Of a stretch of 64,000 bases of DNA, positions 1 through 12,343 are shown piece by piece. The notes under the pieces were generated by a model that was not told the DNA's origin, searched no databases, and saw only the letters and a program-made list of their open reading frames with translations. The stretch comes from Quercus robur (taxonomy: Eukaryota > Streptophyta > Magnoliopsida > Fagales > Fagaceae), in assembly GCF_932294415.1 (NCBI RefSeq), contig NC_065536.1, positions 30,151,354-30,215,353 of the forward strand, read 5' to 3'. Within the stretch, counting starts at the first letter, position 1. Each line of letters opens with the position of its first letter. Position numbers and translations under genes: made by a program.

Positions 1-860
1 TTCATGATGATGAACAACAAGAAAATATAGAACAAACTGCACAAGAAAAAGAGAAATCAGGATAATAAGCTAAGGGAAAGCATAAACTCAGTGATAGAAG
101 AACAATCAATAAAGCCCCAACAACGAGACCACTCCAAAAGACTCCGTTGGCATAAAATCTTTAACTCATCCAATGTCTTCTCAATGTCCTCAAAGGAACA
201 ACGACTTCGTTCCAACCACACAATCCACATCAAGCACCCTGGAACCAAATTCCAAACGTCCGAATTATGTTTCCCAAGCCATTGATGCCAACAAGATAAC
301 AAACCCACCACTAAACCTGACATAACCCAATGAATCCCAAAAGCTTGAAGCATAAAAGTCCATGGGGAATGAGTAACAGGACAATGAAGAAGAAGATGAT
401 CTACCGACTCCCCATCACAACAACACATACAACACCAAGTAGCCAACGGGCGACCCTTAAGCATTAGATTATCCAAAGTGAGGATCCGACCATGTGTAGC
501 TGTCCACAAAAGGAACGCCACTTGCCTAAGAATCTTTGGTTTTCAAACACCCTTCCAAGGAAACAAAGAATTCGAAACACCCCGAATTGCATGGTAATAA
601 GACTGGATGTCAAACTTACCATCACCTTTTAGTCGCCAACCAAGAGTATCACTCCTATCACCTCGTGGAATACGAGTTTGGATAAGCTGAAATAGAGAAT
701 AAGATGTAGCTAGCTCCCAATCTTCAAAAGCTCTGTAAAACCTTAAATCCCATACTCTAACAGTACCTCCTTATGGAATCCACAAAACGTTAGAGATATA
801 AACATCCTTGACCGCTGAACACACATAAAGGATAGGTGGCAAAGAGCAATATTGGATGAT
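1..860 (-). mobile_element. 5'-truncated LINE, 3' part of ORF2 (zinc-binding RT tail)
   Basis: On the minus strand the region encodes the end of a plant L1-type LINE ORF2. The segment from about 850 down to 600 reads as the linker after reverse transcriptase (ending in an RAFEDWEL-like stretch and a GWRLKGDGKFDIQSYY motif). Positions 521-57 carry the zf-RVT-like domain with WTATHGRILTLDNL, a Cys-rich WCCMCCCDGES segment and VDHLLLHC, followed by the usual WxxWxGKHNSDVWNLVPGCLMWIVW stretch. In-frame stops break the upstream part (near 533 and 770), so it is dead. The same domain is found at 11.8-12.3 kb in the second LINE, which supports the family call. The 3' end lies at or beyond the window edge. 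No function beyond being a relic is expected. Confidence 0.85.
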
Positions 861-3385
861 GCATAGAATCTGTTCCTTTATGAAGATGTGGTTTGAGGAT
901 ATTTGAGTGTGACACTCTTGTGTGCAATATAAGAAAATCAGGCCAACACAATTTGAAGAACTCCACTCACAATTTTCTTTCTTTTTCAGAAGAACTCTAC
1001 TCACAATTGATTCCTGTAGAAATTAAAAAATAGTAACTTCAACATAGATTTTGAATCCTTTTTTTTTTTTTTTTTTAATCTATAAGTGAACCTGAACATA
1101 CTTTCATGGTGTCTCCCAGTGCAAAGAGATCAAAAGTTATAATGATGTATATAGTTCTAGTTCCAGATTACAAGCATTTTCTTTTATCACTTTTTTCTGT
1201 TGCTTGTTCTTTTGGGGGATTTTATGGAGGGATTTGGGAAACGCTGTTAGAGAAGGGCCATATGCATCAAGCTAAAAAAAAAAAAAAAAAACTTGTGTTT
1301 TACATGTTGACCCTCATTTCATTAACCTAGTCTATCAATCATCATAGGTTATAGTACATGTTTTACAAAAGCAGGCAGATAACATTTTTTTTTTTTAAGT
1401 ACCATACTTATGCAGGCAGATAACATTAGTACCGAAAATAACTACACCAGCTTATTGATCTGGAGACCCCAATGTCATTCAATGCCAATAAGTTGATCAA
1501 TTCCCTCGATTTCATATATATTTTGACATGTACCCCTTATTTTACCAGCACTTCCAAATTGGCAATTAGTTATGTTGATTATTATCAACTTAAGTCAGCT
1601 AATTGACTATAAACACTTAAAAGATTATCAAGCAGATTAACATTGTTCCATGTGGTCCAGTGCATGAGACAGCTACCTACTTCTAAAGTTTCAAGTGTCA
1701 ACACTCTTCAAGTCTAAACATCTCTGGGTAAACCTTAAATCTATTGAAAAAAAAATCTTCACTATAAAACTTCTGACTTTTCTTGAACCATTCAAAATAT
1801 TAGATTTTACAATTCATATTGCAGGCCAGTATATTAATTGTGTTTTGCCCCAGTTCTTATGTTGACCAACATTCCTATGTTTTTGTGCTTTTGATCCAAA
1901 AAAATCATATTTGATATTTTTCCATCTTGTCCTTGTCAAAGAAGAACCTTCTTTTTTCCCTTGCATTAGCATCAAGTATACAGACAATTGTACATTTTCA
2001 TTCTCCACTACTCAACATCCCCTACTTGATAGGTCCAGATTTTATATTAATTCAGAGGCTTTAACAATTTCTGGATCAATTAATTTTCTAAAATAAGACA
2101 GAAGATTTTAAAATGGTTCTATTTAATGGAATGTGTGCTATTTCTAAATAAATAGTTACATATGTTTGTACACATAGACAAACACTCACACACACCCAAC
2201 TTTTGTGAGAAAATAGCATCATTTTGTTTTCTACCATTTGTATATCAATTAACCAATCCTCTCTATTGTAATCACACTACAAGATTACAACACAGAACTA
2301 AATTGCAGTCAAGCCTACCAAATTCAAAAGAGGAAAAAAAGCAGAACAACCCTGTAGAGGTTTTCCTGTGGAAGCACTGCACTAAATAGAGGCATAAGTA
2401 AACAATTGATTCAAAAAACAAAACCCAATTCGTATTCAAGTATTTGATTTTTCTGACAACATTAAAATTAAAAACAAAATTTCTACCAAGTTTATAATGA
2501 TGTGTAAATAGATAAAGAGTAAGTCAAAATCAACCTTGAGTAAATTACTGTCAAATAATGTGTTAGAAGGGAGAAACAGTGGCATTTATCTTCTTGGGTT
2601 GAAGTTTATAATCATAAGCCCAAACCCACCTAAAAAGCTACATTAACTAGAAAGGACATACAATTAATTTTTTTTTCTATTGATACAACAAAAAGGGCTG
2701 GTACAACGAAGAACCCTAGCCTCAGTTAATACTTGTTATGAACAACAAATAATACTTGCATCCCTTGCTTCAGCAAGTCAGAAGTGTCTTCCATTATCAC
2801 TTCTAATCTTCAAGGTAGCCTTCTCTTCTTTAGCAAATAACACTTGCATCCTCCAATATCTGATTTGCAATCAAGAGGAGAAGTTAAGAAAATCCTTTAG
2901 GCTTATCTCTCAGGAAAAAAAAAATTGATTGCCAAATATCTTAGCAATCTTTTTCTTTTCCCTACTTGTGATTTGACCCCAAAAGCTGGCATGCCACCCC
3001 GACCACCTCTCCATCTTGGAAGAAGCTTGCCAAAATCCTTTAGCGGTGATCACCAATTGTCAACTATCAGGAGCATGCACACTCTTAACAGGCCTCTCTG
3101 GTCTTTCATCATGAGGTTGCAAAGCCTGAGTTGTTCAAATGCACTGAGTACCTATAAAACAGAGACATAGAGAGCATCAGGACAGATTGCGTAGAGCTTT
3201 CTATCTTCTTTTTTTCTTTTTTTTTTTCTTTTTTCTTTTTTGCAATTTATAAGTAAAGTGTGCTTAAGTAAAACATTCTTTAGACAGTGCATTACAAGTT
3301 TCTGCCATCTAAGGTTACACCAACCAGCAAGCTTCCCAACTCCTCCTCAATACTCACATATGTTTTAACTACACATGGCCTCTCC
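861..3385. other. Non-coding stretch, no supported gene
   Basis: About 2.5 kb of AT-rich DNA with homopolymer runs (T runs near 1060 and 3210, A run near 1275). Open frames here are short, lack recognisable motifs and are not continued by splice-compatible neighbours. Reading the minus strand between 3170 and 2940 gives a roughly 60-codon stretch with balanced composition, but I cannot match it to any family. Confidence 0.6.
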
Positions 3386-3660
3386 TCAACTACTCCTTGA
3401 TGGTTCTCTGAACTTTTTGCAAACATGTTTGGGCTTACAAAGTTGTAGAATTTTTATTTTTCCCTGAGAAGATTTTGAGACTCCCAAGCTGGATATTTTA
3501 TATTCCCAATTACAATCAATCCCCATCCAAAGGGCATTATTGTTGATCTCTAATTTTAAGCCCAAACAACTTGATCTATCATTCCAACTTTCATTACCAT
3601 AAATCATGCACAAATTAGATCCATTCTTTGTATAAAAATCCATCTGGACTCTCATTCAAA
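3386..3660 (-). pseudogene. Myb/SANT-like gene fragment, C-terminal part
   Basis: The minus-strand frame contains a TKNGSNLCMIYGNES segment. This resembles the conserved stretch after the Myb/SANT-like domain in the L10-interacting-MYB/Harbinger-derived protein group (pattern: K..P.Y..LC.IYG...), where it lies downstream of the DNA-binding repeat. It follows, in the right order and on the same strand, the two fragments at 5.6-5.8 kb and 4.0-4.3 kb. The frame runs open for 89 codons with no obvious start. Alternative: a chance frame. The family match is by eye and moderate. Confidence 0.35.
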
Positions 3661-3999
3661 ATGTCATTTTTTTAATGAGAGGTACTAAAAAATTATCCCG
3701 TTCAATGTTCACTGACAAATATGAATTATGTTCTACAACCTATGTTACCTACTAACATTTTATTTGCTTCATGATGAAAGTGTTAACAACCTATGTAACC
3801 CAGTAACATTTTATTTAGTTCATGATGATAGTATTAACATCATTTCATCAAGGGAAAAAATATATGTGAAAAATAAAAAGTGTGCATGTGCACATCTGTG
3901 CTGTGGGGTGCTCTTTAAAGACAGCCAGAGGAAATGAAAAAGGAAAATCCTTTATCCTAGCAACATTACTGATGAGAAAGCACTACACCTTAATATAAG

Positions 4000-4285
4000 T
4001 TATCCAAAGGTATCATCGTTGGTCACTGTTTGGAAAATTTCATCACCAGTGAAGCCATTCTGAATGGGGAGATCCTTTATTTCCGTGTAATCTTCATTAG
4101 GCTTAAATTTTGATCTTCTAGTACGTCTTTGCCACCCATAATGCCAAATCTTCTACTGCATGATGCAACCATCCAGGACGAAGCTTGAGCATTGCATGTA
4201 GGACCAATCTTATTCCTTCTGTACAATTGCTCTAACTCAAAGTTAATATAATAACAGTCCATGAGAATCACTACTAGCAAATATT
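4000..4285 (-). pseudogene. Myb/SANT-like domain fragment (second repeat)
   Basis: The minus strand encodes MDCYYINFELEQLYRRNKIG, then a SSWMVAS segment and RFGIMGGKDVLEDQNLSLMK. This follows the Myb/SANT-like (Myb_DNA-bind_3) pattern: aromatic-rich start, LEQ...GNK, a Trp in the middle helix, and the KDVLK...NL.K recognition-helix region. The frame then stops near 4077. The next part of the domain (NGFTGDEIFQTVTNDD, matching the usual GFSWDE...VVADD) continues in another frame, so there is a frameshift near 4080 and a stop near 4012. Degenerate residues where Trp is expected also point to decay. Confidence 0.45.
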
Positions 4286-4648
4286 GGTCATTCTCTTTAC
4301 CTACAACTTCAAAATAACTCCCATTACATGCAAGAATTTATTCTAAAGGGCACCAAAGCAAAATTGGAACAATTATATTGTTTTATATAGTTTAACAAAA
4401 TCAATCTCCAACATTACTTGAAATGGGGAGATTTCAGAGTTTTTATATGACACTTTCAGGAAAACTAAACACAATAATTGCATTATCATGAAATTAAAAC
4501 TTATGACAACACTAATTAGTCAAAGTTTTTACATTAACTTATGCTAGTGTAGTTTTATCATGGCCTTCATCTATAATTATGCAGATGGTCATAAATTATC
4601 TATCAAGTCATAAATTGAATGTTCCAATCCTTTTAACCTATAGGTAGT

Positions 4649-4651
<3 letters not shown>

Positions 4652-4707
<56 letters not shown>
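4652..4707. repeat. (GA)28 microsatellite
   Basis: A perfect dinucleotide run of about 56 bp, directly after a TATTGAGAG segment. It is likely length-polymorphic. Confidence 0.95.
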
Positions 4708-4709
<2 letters not shown>

Positions 4710-5589
4710 ATCAGTCCCAGCTCATAGTCCTCAATGTCCAGTGAGTGACTTTAGTAATTTTTCCTTTCATTGGTGTTGCTGTTTCCATATATCAAAAACA
4801 AATATTTGAAATTTGGGAGAGTTCTATTATGGTATGTTTATTCATGAGATCTTAATATGAAACTTACAAGAGTTATATGAAATTTTACACATTCAGAAGA
4901 ATTCTAAAAAAGGGTAAATATGGGGAAAATCTCACCAAATGCTGTAGCCTGTTATAGGATTGTGAAAAGAAAATCTCACTGGCACCATTACATGCAACCA
5001 ATATCTTGAACCACTTGGTTATACCCTCCAACAAAAGTTGGATTTCCATTAATCAAGCAGAAATAAGCATAATTATCAGTTCTATGACATCAAACTTTGG
5101 ATAGTAACGACAGAAAATGACACGATGCAACTGAAAGAATGTTGATATAGTAAGTTAAGGAACAACACAATGAAATATGAACATATAAGCAGGCAATAAT
5201 ATTCTGTGAATTATTTAGGAAGCTCTTGATTCCGAAATAGGAAATATACCAATCATCGAATTGGGGTCTTCATTGTTGAAATCTGCATTGCATGAAGAAA
5301 TTCTGCGTCTTCATTAGAAACGCCTTCAACATATATAACAACAATATGTAACAACTCAGAACAAATTAATTTCTATAGGACCAGGCATTAGGATGCACCT
5401 GGATTATTCTACTATATGTAAGTAGCGCAAAAGAACAACAAAATAATCTAAAGATACAAGAATGGATAAATGGCAATTCACCTTGGTATAAGAATCCTAG
5501 ACATAATCTTAGTGATTACCATTTCTCCTGTTTCATCCCAAGATAACCCACTCTATTAAAGAACCTTGATGTCATTATATTGCCTTCTC

Positions 5590-5795
5590 AAATGTTTGTA
5601 TCTATGCCTGAGAGCATCTTGACCATTTCAGTCCCATTGAACATCTTGACCATTTCAGTCCAAGCTTTGGCAATGAGTCCATGACCTAATTTATTCCCTC
5701 CAAGTACCTGTTTTCATGACAAATCAATGAGGTAATGATCCAATGTTGATGTGGAGCTCATTCTCAGACATTCACTATCGGGAATGATAAATCTA
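5590..5795 (-). pseudogene. Myb/SANT-like domain fragment (first repeat)
   Basis: Reading the minus strand from about 5795 gives an LDHYLIDLS stretch, an in-frame TGA, then QVLGGNKLGHGLIAKAWTEM and VKMFN. This fits the start of a Myb/SANT-like domain (D.YLIDLMLEQV..GNK...KQAW.EM...FN), here broken by the stop and by a 27-bp tandem duplication (copies begin at 5615 and 5642) that repeats the WTEMVKM-coding segment. After the duplication the domain is lost. With the fragments at 4.0-4.3 and 3.4-3.66 kb it forms an ordered, same-strand relic of one gene of this DNA-binding family. Members often derive from Harbinger transposons. Confidence 0.5.
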
Positions 5796-5799
5796 TTGG

Positions 5800-6161
5800 G
5801 TCCCAATAATCTTATTTATGGAGATAACTATTCATTCATCAAAATATTTCAAAGTTCTCTTTACTTGACTGCACTTAACTTGCTGGGACAAGGCTATTCA
5901 TTGTAACACCTAATTGGTGATTAGCTTTTATTCACAAAGCAAATGATACTTCTTGAAATACACATCACCACATGCTAAAACATAACCAATATAATTTAGA
6001 TAAGTCATACTACCTTTAGATCTTATCTAGTTAATAAAGCAACAAATTAAAAAAATTACAATTACTTCCAGAAACAATCAAAAAGGAAAAAAGAACATCA
6101 AGACCAGTCCAATCAATCATGAATTTGCAAAGCCAAATACCCTGCACTAATTTCTCTATAA

Positions 6162-6220
<59 letters not shown>

Positions 6221-6599
6221 CGTGTGTGTGTGTTATTGGGTCAGGGGATTAAAAATGTTAATTTTTCCCATAATAAAGACAAGTTTGCAAAACATGTATT
6301 ATCATTAGGTACTAGTTATGTCATAATTGGCTTAGGTTACAATTAACTATAAACATATTATTGATCCTTGTGCAAAACAGACCACGGTTGACTGGCCATT
6401 AGTATATAGATTTTGGAGATGCTAAAAGGCCATATTTCTTCAAAATATATTAAACTCTTGTGGGAAAAGAATCCATCTATGTTTGACATGACTCATAATA
6501 AGAGATGGGGTGGGGGGTGTTTGGTAGGTTATGACTCTATCTTGTTCATTTTAAGCATGCTTTCTAGAATAATAATAATAATAAATAAATAAAAATAAG
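5800..6599. other. Non-coding spacer with T56 tract
   Basis: AT-rich spacer. A 56-base T run (6165-6220) is followed by a short GT run, and an AATAAT/AAAT-rich segment (6570-6597) abuts the inverted end of the LINE. The open frame across the T run codes for poly-Phe and is not a gene. Confidence 0.7.
6165..6220. repeat. Poly-T tract (T56)
   Basis: Uninterrupted T run. It could be the poly-A of a minus-strand retroinsertion, but no element body is recognisable next to it. Confidence 0.9.
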
Positions 6600-7507
6600 T
6601 CTTTTCCATAACCAAATTTATCACTACCCACAACAAGATCAACATAAACTCTATCAACAAACCCATCCGACTTCAACCACATATTTTCAAACCAGAAGGG
6701 ACTTTTTCCCCTCGCCATAACCCCCTGCCTCCAGGAGAATTGGGAAATGATCTGAAACTGGTTGTGGTAGAATCCGTTGGGTCACATCCAAAAAGTGATG
6801 CTCCCAATCATGTGACACTAGAGTCCTATCGATCCTAGACACAGATGGCTGGTTAGTACCATTAGACCATGTATAACTCTCTCCCTCCAACGGCAAATCT
6901 ATCAAGTTTAAATCTTCAATAAACTCAGAAAATTTTTCCATAGCCGGAGTAAGCCTAGACCCACCCCTTCGTTCACTAGGAAAACGAACAATATTAAAAT
7001 CACCAAAACAACACCAGGGAACATTCCAATACTGCTGAACACCCACCAACTCATCCCATAAATCACCCCTCAAATTGTTATCATTTGGGCCATACACCCC
7101 CTCAAATTGTTATCATTTGGGCCATACACCCCAGAGCATGCCCAACTAAAACCATCCTCCACACCTTTCCACTAAACCGACACCGAAAACAAGCCCACCA
7201 GAACTTCCAACTTTTCTAAAACCCTCCTATCCCACATAATCAAGACCCCACCAGTCGTCTGATCAACATCTAACGCCACCAAATCCACATACAAACAACT
7301 CCAAATACTGCAAACCAACTGCCTATCTATGCCAGTAAGCTTTATTTCTTGAAGGCATACAACATCACACTTCCACTCACGTAACAAGTTCCTCACAACC
7401 AAACGTTTCTGGGAATCATTCAAAGCTCTAACATTCCATGAAACCATTTTCAGCTTCATAAAGACTTTTATGGCCCCACTACTGTCTCTACCGCACTTCC
7501 ACCACAT
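6600..7507 (-). pseudogene. LINE ORF2 endonuclease domain (inverted half)
   Basis: The frame starts at ATG 7505-7507, overlapping the ORF1 stop (TAATG). AP-endonuclease-like motifs appear in order: VSWNVRALN, VCLQEIKL (catalytic Glu), VYGPNDN, GDFNIVRFPSER (Asp/Asn), SRIDRTLVS and SDHFPILL (Asp-His). The domain nicks target DNA for target-primed reverse transcription. Lesions: an in-frame TAG at 7172-7174, and an exact 32-bp tandem duplication (7069-7132), not a multiple of three, directly after the YGPNDN motif. The frame is lost again near 6690 although the sequence still reads as LINE linker to about 6600. Confidence 0.8.
7069..7132. repeat. Exact 32-bp tandem duplication in the endonuclease
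   Basis: Positions 7069-7100 and 7101-7132 are identical. The unit starts ctcaaattgt and ends catacacccc on the plus strand. It shifts the endonuclease frame. Confidence 0.95.
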
Positions 7508-9492
7508 TATCTCCTATCATAGTTAACCGTTGAAATTAAATTTCTCAACTCTCTTATCCCTTTACCCGTGGAAGATGCTACTTTTTGGATAGCAGCTGCT
7601 TTCTTCCGCTGCTGGTTGATAACCTCCATCTCCCTTTCTAGCCTTTGAAGATAAGCAATACACAACTTTTCATGACGATTAACAGAAAACCCAATCACTC
7701 TACTAAAACTTGGGATTCTGCTCATCACCCATTTAGAGACATCCAATGTGCCACCTATATTTAACACCTCAGAATCATTGTGCACATCCATTGACAAAGC
7801 CATCCCCGGAGGGATAACAGTCAACAGTGGATCACAAAATGCCAGACTCTCCTCCTCATCCAAAACCACTACTGGGAGAGCCACTTCCTCCACCGTCGAG
7901 GTATCCAAAATAGATAGGCCATACTCACTGCCAATGTTAACCCCTCTATTGACACCAAACTCCATAAAACCCGCAGCCAATAGTCTCTTAAGGATATCTG
8001 CTAAGAAAATACCTTTCAAGAATTGCGAATTGACCATGATGGTCTTGCCCAGACCCTGCGTGAAGTCAACTGAGTTGAACCCATCAGTTGGGCACCCATT
8101 TGCTTCCATCTAAGCCACCTCGTGACTGTTAGAGAAAAACCCAGCAAAGAAAAAGTGATTAACGACCATCGGAGCCACCACACGACCGTCGTAGCTGGTT
8201 CCAAGCTCTAACCCATCCACTGCGGTGCTGTCGGAGCTTTTCCTCTCAAGCCCGCTATTAAAACCCACCGTCAGCCTCGCCGTGAGACCATCGGAGTTGT
8301 ACCCAGCCCCAATCCTAGCCACCGCGAGGCTGTCAGAGCTAATACCATTAGACCCGCTACAACCAACAAGCAGTGGAGGCTCTACTTGTCGCTCGGGCAC
8401 CTTGAGAATGGACCTTAATGTCTCGGGCTTGTCTGAAGGAGGTAATAAAGGTAACTTCAAGTGGGCCAGGGGTATTGGGCTAGTCATAGAAGAGGACTCA
8501 CCTAATTCATAAACACTTGGGCCCGAGAAGCAGAATTTATTAGATTGAAAAAAGCCCAGACTAGTTTGGGTCACAGTGGGACACAAACGTTGATCTCCTG
8601 ACCCACTGGAAGGACCCACCATAGCCTTACTCAGATTCCTAAAGCCCCATTTAGAATTCCTCCAACTACCTTTATTAGAAATCCCTACATCACGCCTAAA
8701 ATGGGCTGAGCCTATCACAGGATTTTTATGCACCCGTGACCCACTAGGAGGACCCACCATGTGTTCCTTCTGACTCCTCATGACCCATTTAGAAGGCCTC
8801 AATCTACCTTTATAAGAATTCCATGCTACACGTCTCTTACCTTCCTCATTCACCTCTACTGTCAGGCCTTCTCTCGTCTAGTGAGCATTCCTCAGTTCAC
8901 AATCTTTTTCAAAAACAGAATCATTCACCTTTGATTTGAATTTCAACGGAAAGTTCCTTTTATTACCTATCGGATTTGTTTCCCCCAAATTAAATTCCAT
9001 ATCACTGTACTGAGGACCCAAAGCTCTTCCTCCTAGAGTCATCGGACCTGTTAAGTTCACTAGCGTTTTGCTCAACCTCCTCTGATCAATGACTGGGTTC
9101 TGCTTCTCCCCCATATAATTTCTGCCTCTGTCCTGCACTTGATGCCCACGCACCGTGTCAGCAAAAGTTTTAAAAGGTTGGACCCCTGATTTAGCCTTAT
9201 GAGGCTGAGCTACAAATTTTGACTGAACCAATCCACCATTCACATAGTTTTCAAGTTCCAACATCTTCCTTAACTCTAACCCAAAAACCCTCCATCCATT
9301 CTTAGCTCTGCCTTCTGGAATAATAATGGACCTCCTAGACCCGCCAACTTTAAGTTCAGACAAAAGAAGGAACAAGCCAAAGGAGTTAGAGCTCTGTTGG
9401 AGGGTGTAGGCCACATCCCCTTCCCTAAACCTATAAAAAAACTTTGGACTAATCCCAACAACAATATGTTCTGTACTTTTTGGAATCGCCAT
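7507..9492 (-). pseudogene. LINE ORF1 (gag-like), inverted half
   Basis: One minus-strand frame runs from ATG 9492 to TAA 7507, interrupted by in-frame stops at 8878-8880 and 8110-8112. The N-terminal part has the plant LINE ORF1 pattern (Y.FREGDVAYTLQQSSNSFGLF, then a SRRSIIIPEGRAKNGW segment and LRKML). The middle is low-complexity and Ser/Gly-rich. The C-terminal part ends in a charged helix (RHEKLCIAYLQRLEREMEV region) before STVNYDRR. I see no CCHC zinc knuckle. The 5' end lies at the inversion junction, so the original start may be missing. ORF1 proteins bind LINE RNA; this copy is dead. Confidence 0.65.
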
Positions 9493-12343
9493 TCTTTTTC
9501 AGGTACACCCACTTATGTGTTTGCTAAAAAATTGAAAGTTTTGAAAGAAGACATTATTCAATGAAATCGCCAAGAGTTTGGCAATGTTGGGCATAGGAAG
9601 AAAGACTTATTGGGGGCTTTAGAGTTATTAGATGCTAAGGAAGGGGTTCTTGGACTCACTGAGACGGAGATAAATGAGAAAAATGAAGTGAGATCGCAGG
9701 TAGAGCATCTTATTTCTCTAGAGGAGATCTCTTGGAGACAAAAATCGAGGATATTATGCATTAAGGAGGGTGATAATAATACTAAGTTTTTTCACAAGAT
9801 GGCCAATTCTCATAGAAGGTACAACCATATGAATTTCTTAGAAGTGGGTGGCGTGATTTATGAGGAAGGAGCAGTAGTGGCTGCTCAGGTAGTTCAATTT
9901 TACAAAACTCTGTATCAGGAGTCTGAGGAGTGGAGACCTTTTGTGGAAGAACTGGAGTTTGATCAAATAAGGGAGTTGGAAAGGGGCTGGTTGGAGAGGA
10001 GATTTTAAAAGGAAGAAATTTTATCAGTGGTCAGAGGTATGGAAAGGGATAAAGCTCTAGGTCCAGATGGCTTATTTATGGCCTTTTTCCATCATTGCTG
10101 GAGAGTAGTAGAAAAAGATGTTTTAGCAATCTTTGAAGAGTTCTATCAACACTGTAAGTTTGAGAAATCTCTTAATGCTACCTTTATAGTTTTGATTCCT
10201 AAGAAGAATGATGCCTCTAACATTCGTGATTTCAGACCTATCAATTTGGTGGGGAGTTTATATAAAATCTTGGCCAAGGTTTTGGCCAATAGATTGAAAG
10301 TGGTGTTAGATCAACTGATATTTGAATCTCAGAATAGTTTTGTGGGAGGTAGGCAGATCCTTGATTCAATTCTTATTGCCAATGAGTGTGTTGATAGCAT
10401 AATGAAGAGTAAGATTCCAGGAGTGATTTGTAAGTTAGATATTGAGAAAGCTTATGACAATGTGAATTGGGAGGCTCTTCTGAAGTTGTTGAAGAAAATG
10501 GGCTTTGGGGAGAAATGGTGTAGCTGGATTCGAACCTGTATCTCTACAGTGCAGTTTTCTGTGTTGGTAAATGGGACCGCAGTTGACTTCTTTGGTAGCT
10601 CTAGAGGTTTGAGACAAGGGGATCTGTTGTCTCCCTTATTATTTTTAGTTATGATGGAGGTGTTTAGTAAGATGGTGAAGAGAATGGAGGGGGCAGGTTT
10701 ACTTAGTGGTTTTAGGGCGGATGGCAGGAGAGACAGAGGGGAAAGTGTTTCACATTTGCTGTTTGCAGATGATACTATATTGTTTTGTGATGCAAAGGTG
10801 GAGCAAGTCCTTCATGTTCGATTGCTGTTACTTTGTTTTCAGGCTGTGACTGGTTTAAAGGTTAACGTAGTTAAAAGTGAAATGGTTCCTATAGGGGAGG
10901 TAAATAATGTGCATGCTTTGCCAGAGATATTGGGTTGTAGGGTTGGGGCTTTGCCAATGACTTATCTTGGTATGCCACTACGGGCGTCCCATAAGTCCCC
11001 CTCTATTTGGAACCCTATTTTGGAAAAAGTCGATCGGAAGCTAGTTGGGTGGAAGAAGTTGTATTTGTCGAAAGGAGGTAGGTTGACATTGCTTAAAAGC
11101 ACACTATCCAGCCTTCCCACATATTTTTTATCTCTATTCACCATCCCTACACATGTGGCAAACAAAATTGAGAAGTTCCAAAGGGATTTCCTGTGGGGAG
11201 ACCCTAAGATTCATTTATTGGGATGGGATAAGGTGTGTATGCCTATTGCTTATGGTGGCCTGGGTATTAGAAAATTAACCACTTTCAATAAAGCCTTGCT
11301 AGGAAAGTGGTTCTGGCATTTTGGGATTGAGGAGAATAGGCTTTGGAGGAGGGTGGTAGCTTTGAAATTTTGGGAAGATTGGGGGCGGGGGGGGGGGGGG
11401 GGTGGACCTCTAAGTTGGGAAGGGGTGCTCATGGTTGCGGTTTGTGGAGAAGTATCAGGAAAGGTTGGGAAATTTTCAGTAAAAATGTCCAGTATAAGGT
11501 TGGGGTGGGGGATAGAGTGAAATTTTGGACAGACAGATGGTGTGGAGATCTTTCTCTCCAACTGGATTTTCCAGTCTTGTACAATTTTGCTGCAAACAGA
11601 GAGGCTTCTGTAGAATCATCTTTGATATGTCAAGGAGTAGGGGATGGGAGAACTTGCGATGTTCGTTTCAATCGAGGTCCTAATGATTGGAAGGCAGATG
11701 TGGTGGTTGATTTCCTTTGGCTCTTGGCAGCCAATTTACCTTCAGGGACTGATGGTGATCGGTTGAGATGGAAGTTGACAAAAAATGGGGATTTTACTAT
11801 CCGCTCATTTTATCATAAGTTACATGGCTCTTCTTTCGTTGTTTTTCCATGGAAAGGTATTTGGAAGGTTAAGGCTCCTCGGCGTGTCTCTTTCTTTGTT
11901 TGGACAGCCGCATGGGATAGGATCCTCACAGGTGATAACTTACGGCTTAGAGGCTTTGATTTTGTTGACTGGTGCATTATGTGTCGTTGCTGTGGTGAGA
12001 CGTGGATCATTTGTTGTTACATTGTGGAAAGGCTTATCGGCTGTGGTGTTTTGTTTTTTGGATTTTTGGGATTTCATGGGTCCTCTCATGTACGGTGTTA
12101 GATTTTCTTTTTAGTTGGTGGAATTGGTTGGGAAAGCATTCATCTTACATTTGGAACTTAGTTCTGTTGTGTTTGATGTGGTGTATTTGGAAGGAACGCA
12201 ATCGGCGGACGTTTGAGGATTTGGATAGATCTGAGGACCAATTGCTTGCTCTCTTTTCTAGTTCCTTGTTTGACTGGGCTAGGGCTTGGGGACTCACATC
12301 TAGTGACTCTCTTCCTTTTTTCCTTAGCTCTCTTTCTTTGTAA
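9480..12343 (+). pseudogene. LINE ORF2 reverse transcriptase and zinc-binding tail
   Basis: The plus-strand frame begins at the inversion junction (WNRHSFSGTPTYVFAKKLK), has a stop near 9561, then reads GDNNTKFFHKMAN and, after another in-frame TAA at 10006-10008, the RT domain. RT motifs: [75 protein letters not shown] and the catalytic FADD ([10 protein letters not shown]). Downstream is [18 protein letters not shown] 16-G run (11387-11402) shifts the frame. The tail continues in another frame (WFWTDRWCGD-like segment, VSFFVWTAAWDRILTGDNL). It shifts again near 12000 into MDHLLLHCGKAYRLW and ends at 12343. RT copies LINE RNA at the nicked target; this copy cannot work. Confidence 0.9.
11387..11402. 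repeat. G16 homopolymer
   Basis: A run of 16 G inside the LINE ORF2. The frames on either side differ, so slippage here probably killed the frame. A sequencing or assembly length error is also possible. Confidence 0.85.

Noticed and set aside
771..1004. 77-codon minus frame as a separate gene
   Set aside because: Its end (ILYVCSAVKDVYISN) reads as LINE ORF2 linker; it is the upstream edge of the LINE fragment.
2680..3170. Overlapping plus frames of 81-82 codons as small genes
   Set aside because: No motifs, no conserved start context, and composition typical of random AT-rich DNA.
6119..6346. 75-codon frame with a long Phe run
   Set aside because: It is the translation of a T56 homopolymer.
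7748..8113. 121-codon plus-strand frame
   Set aside because: Antisense shadow of the LINE ORF1 frame.
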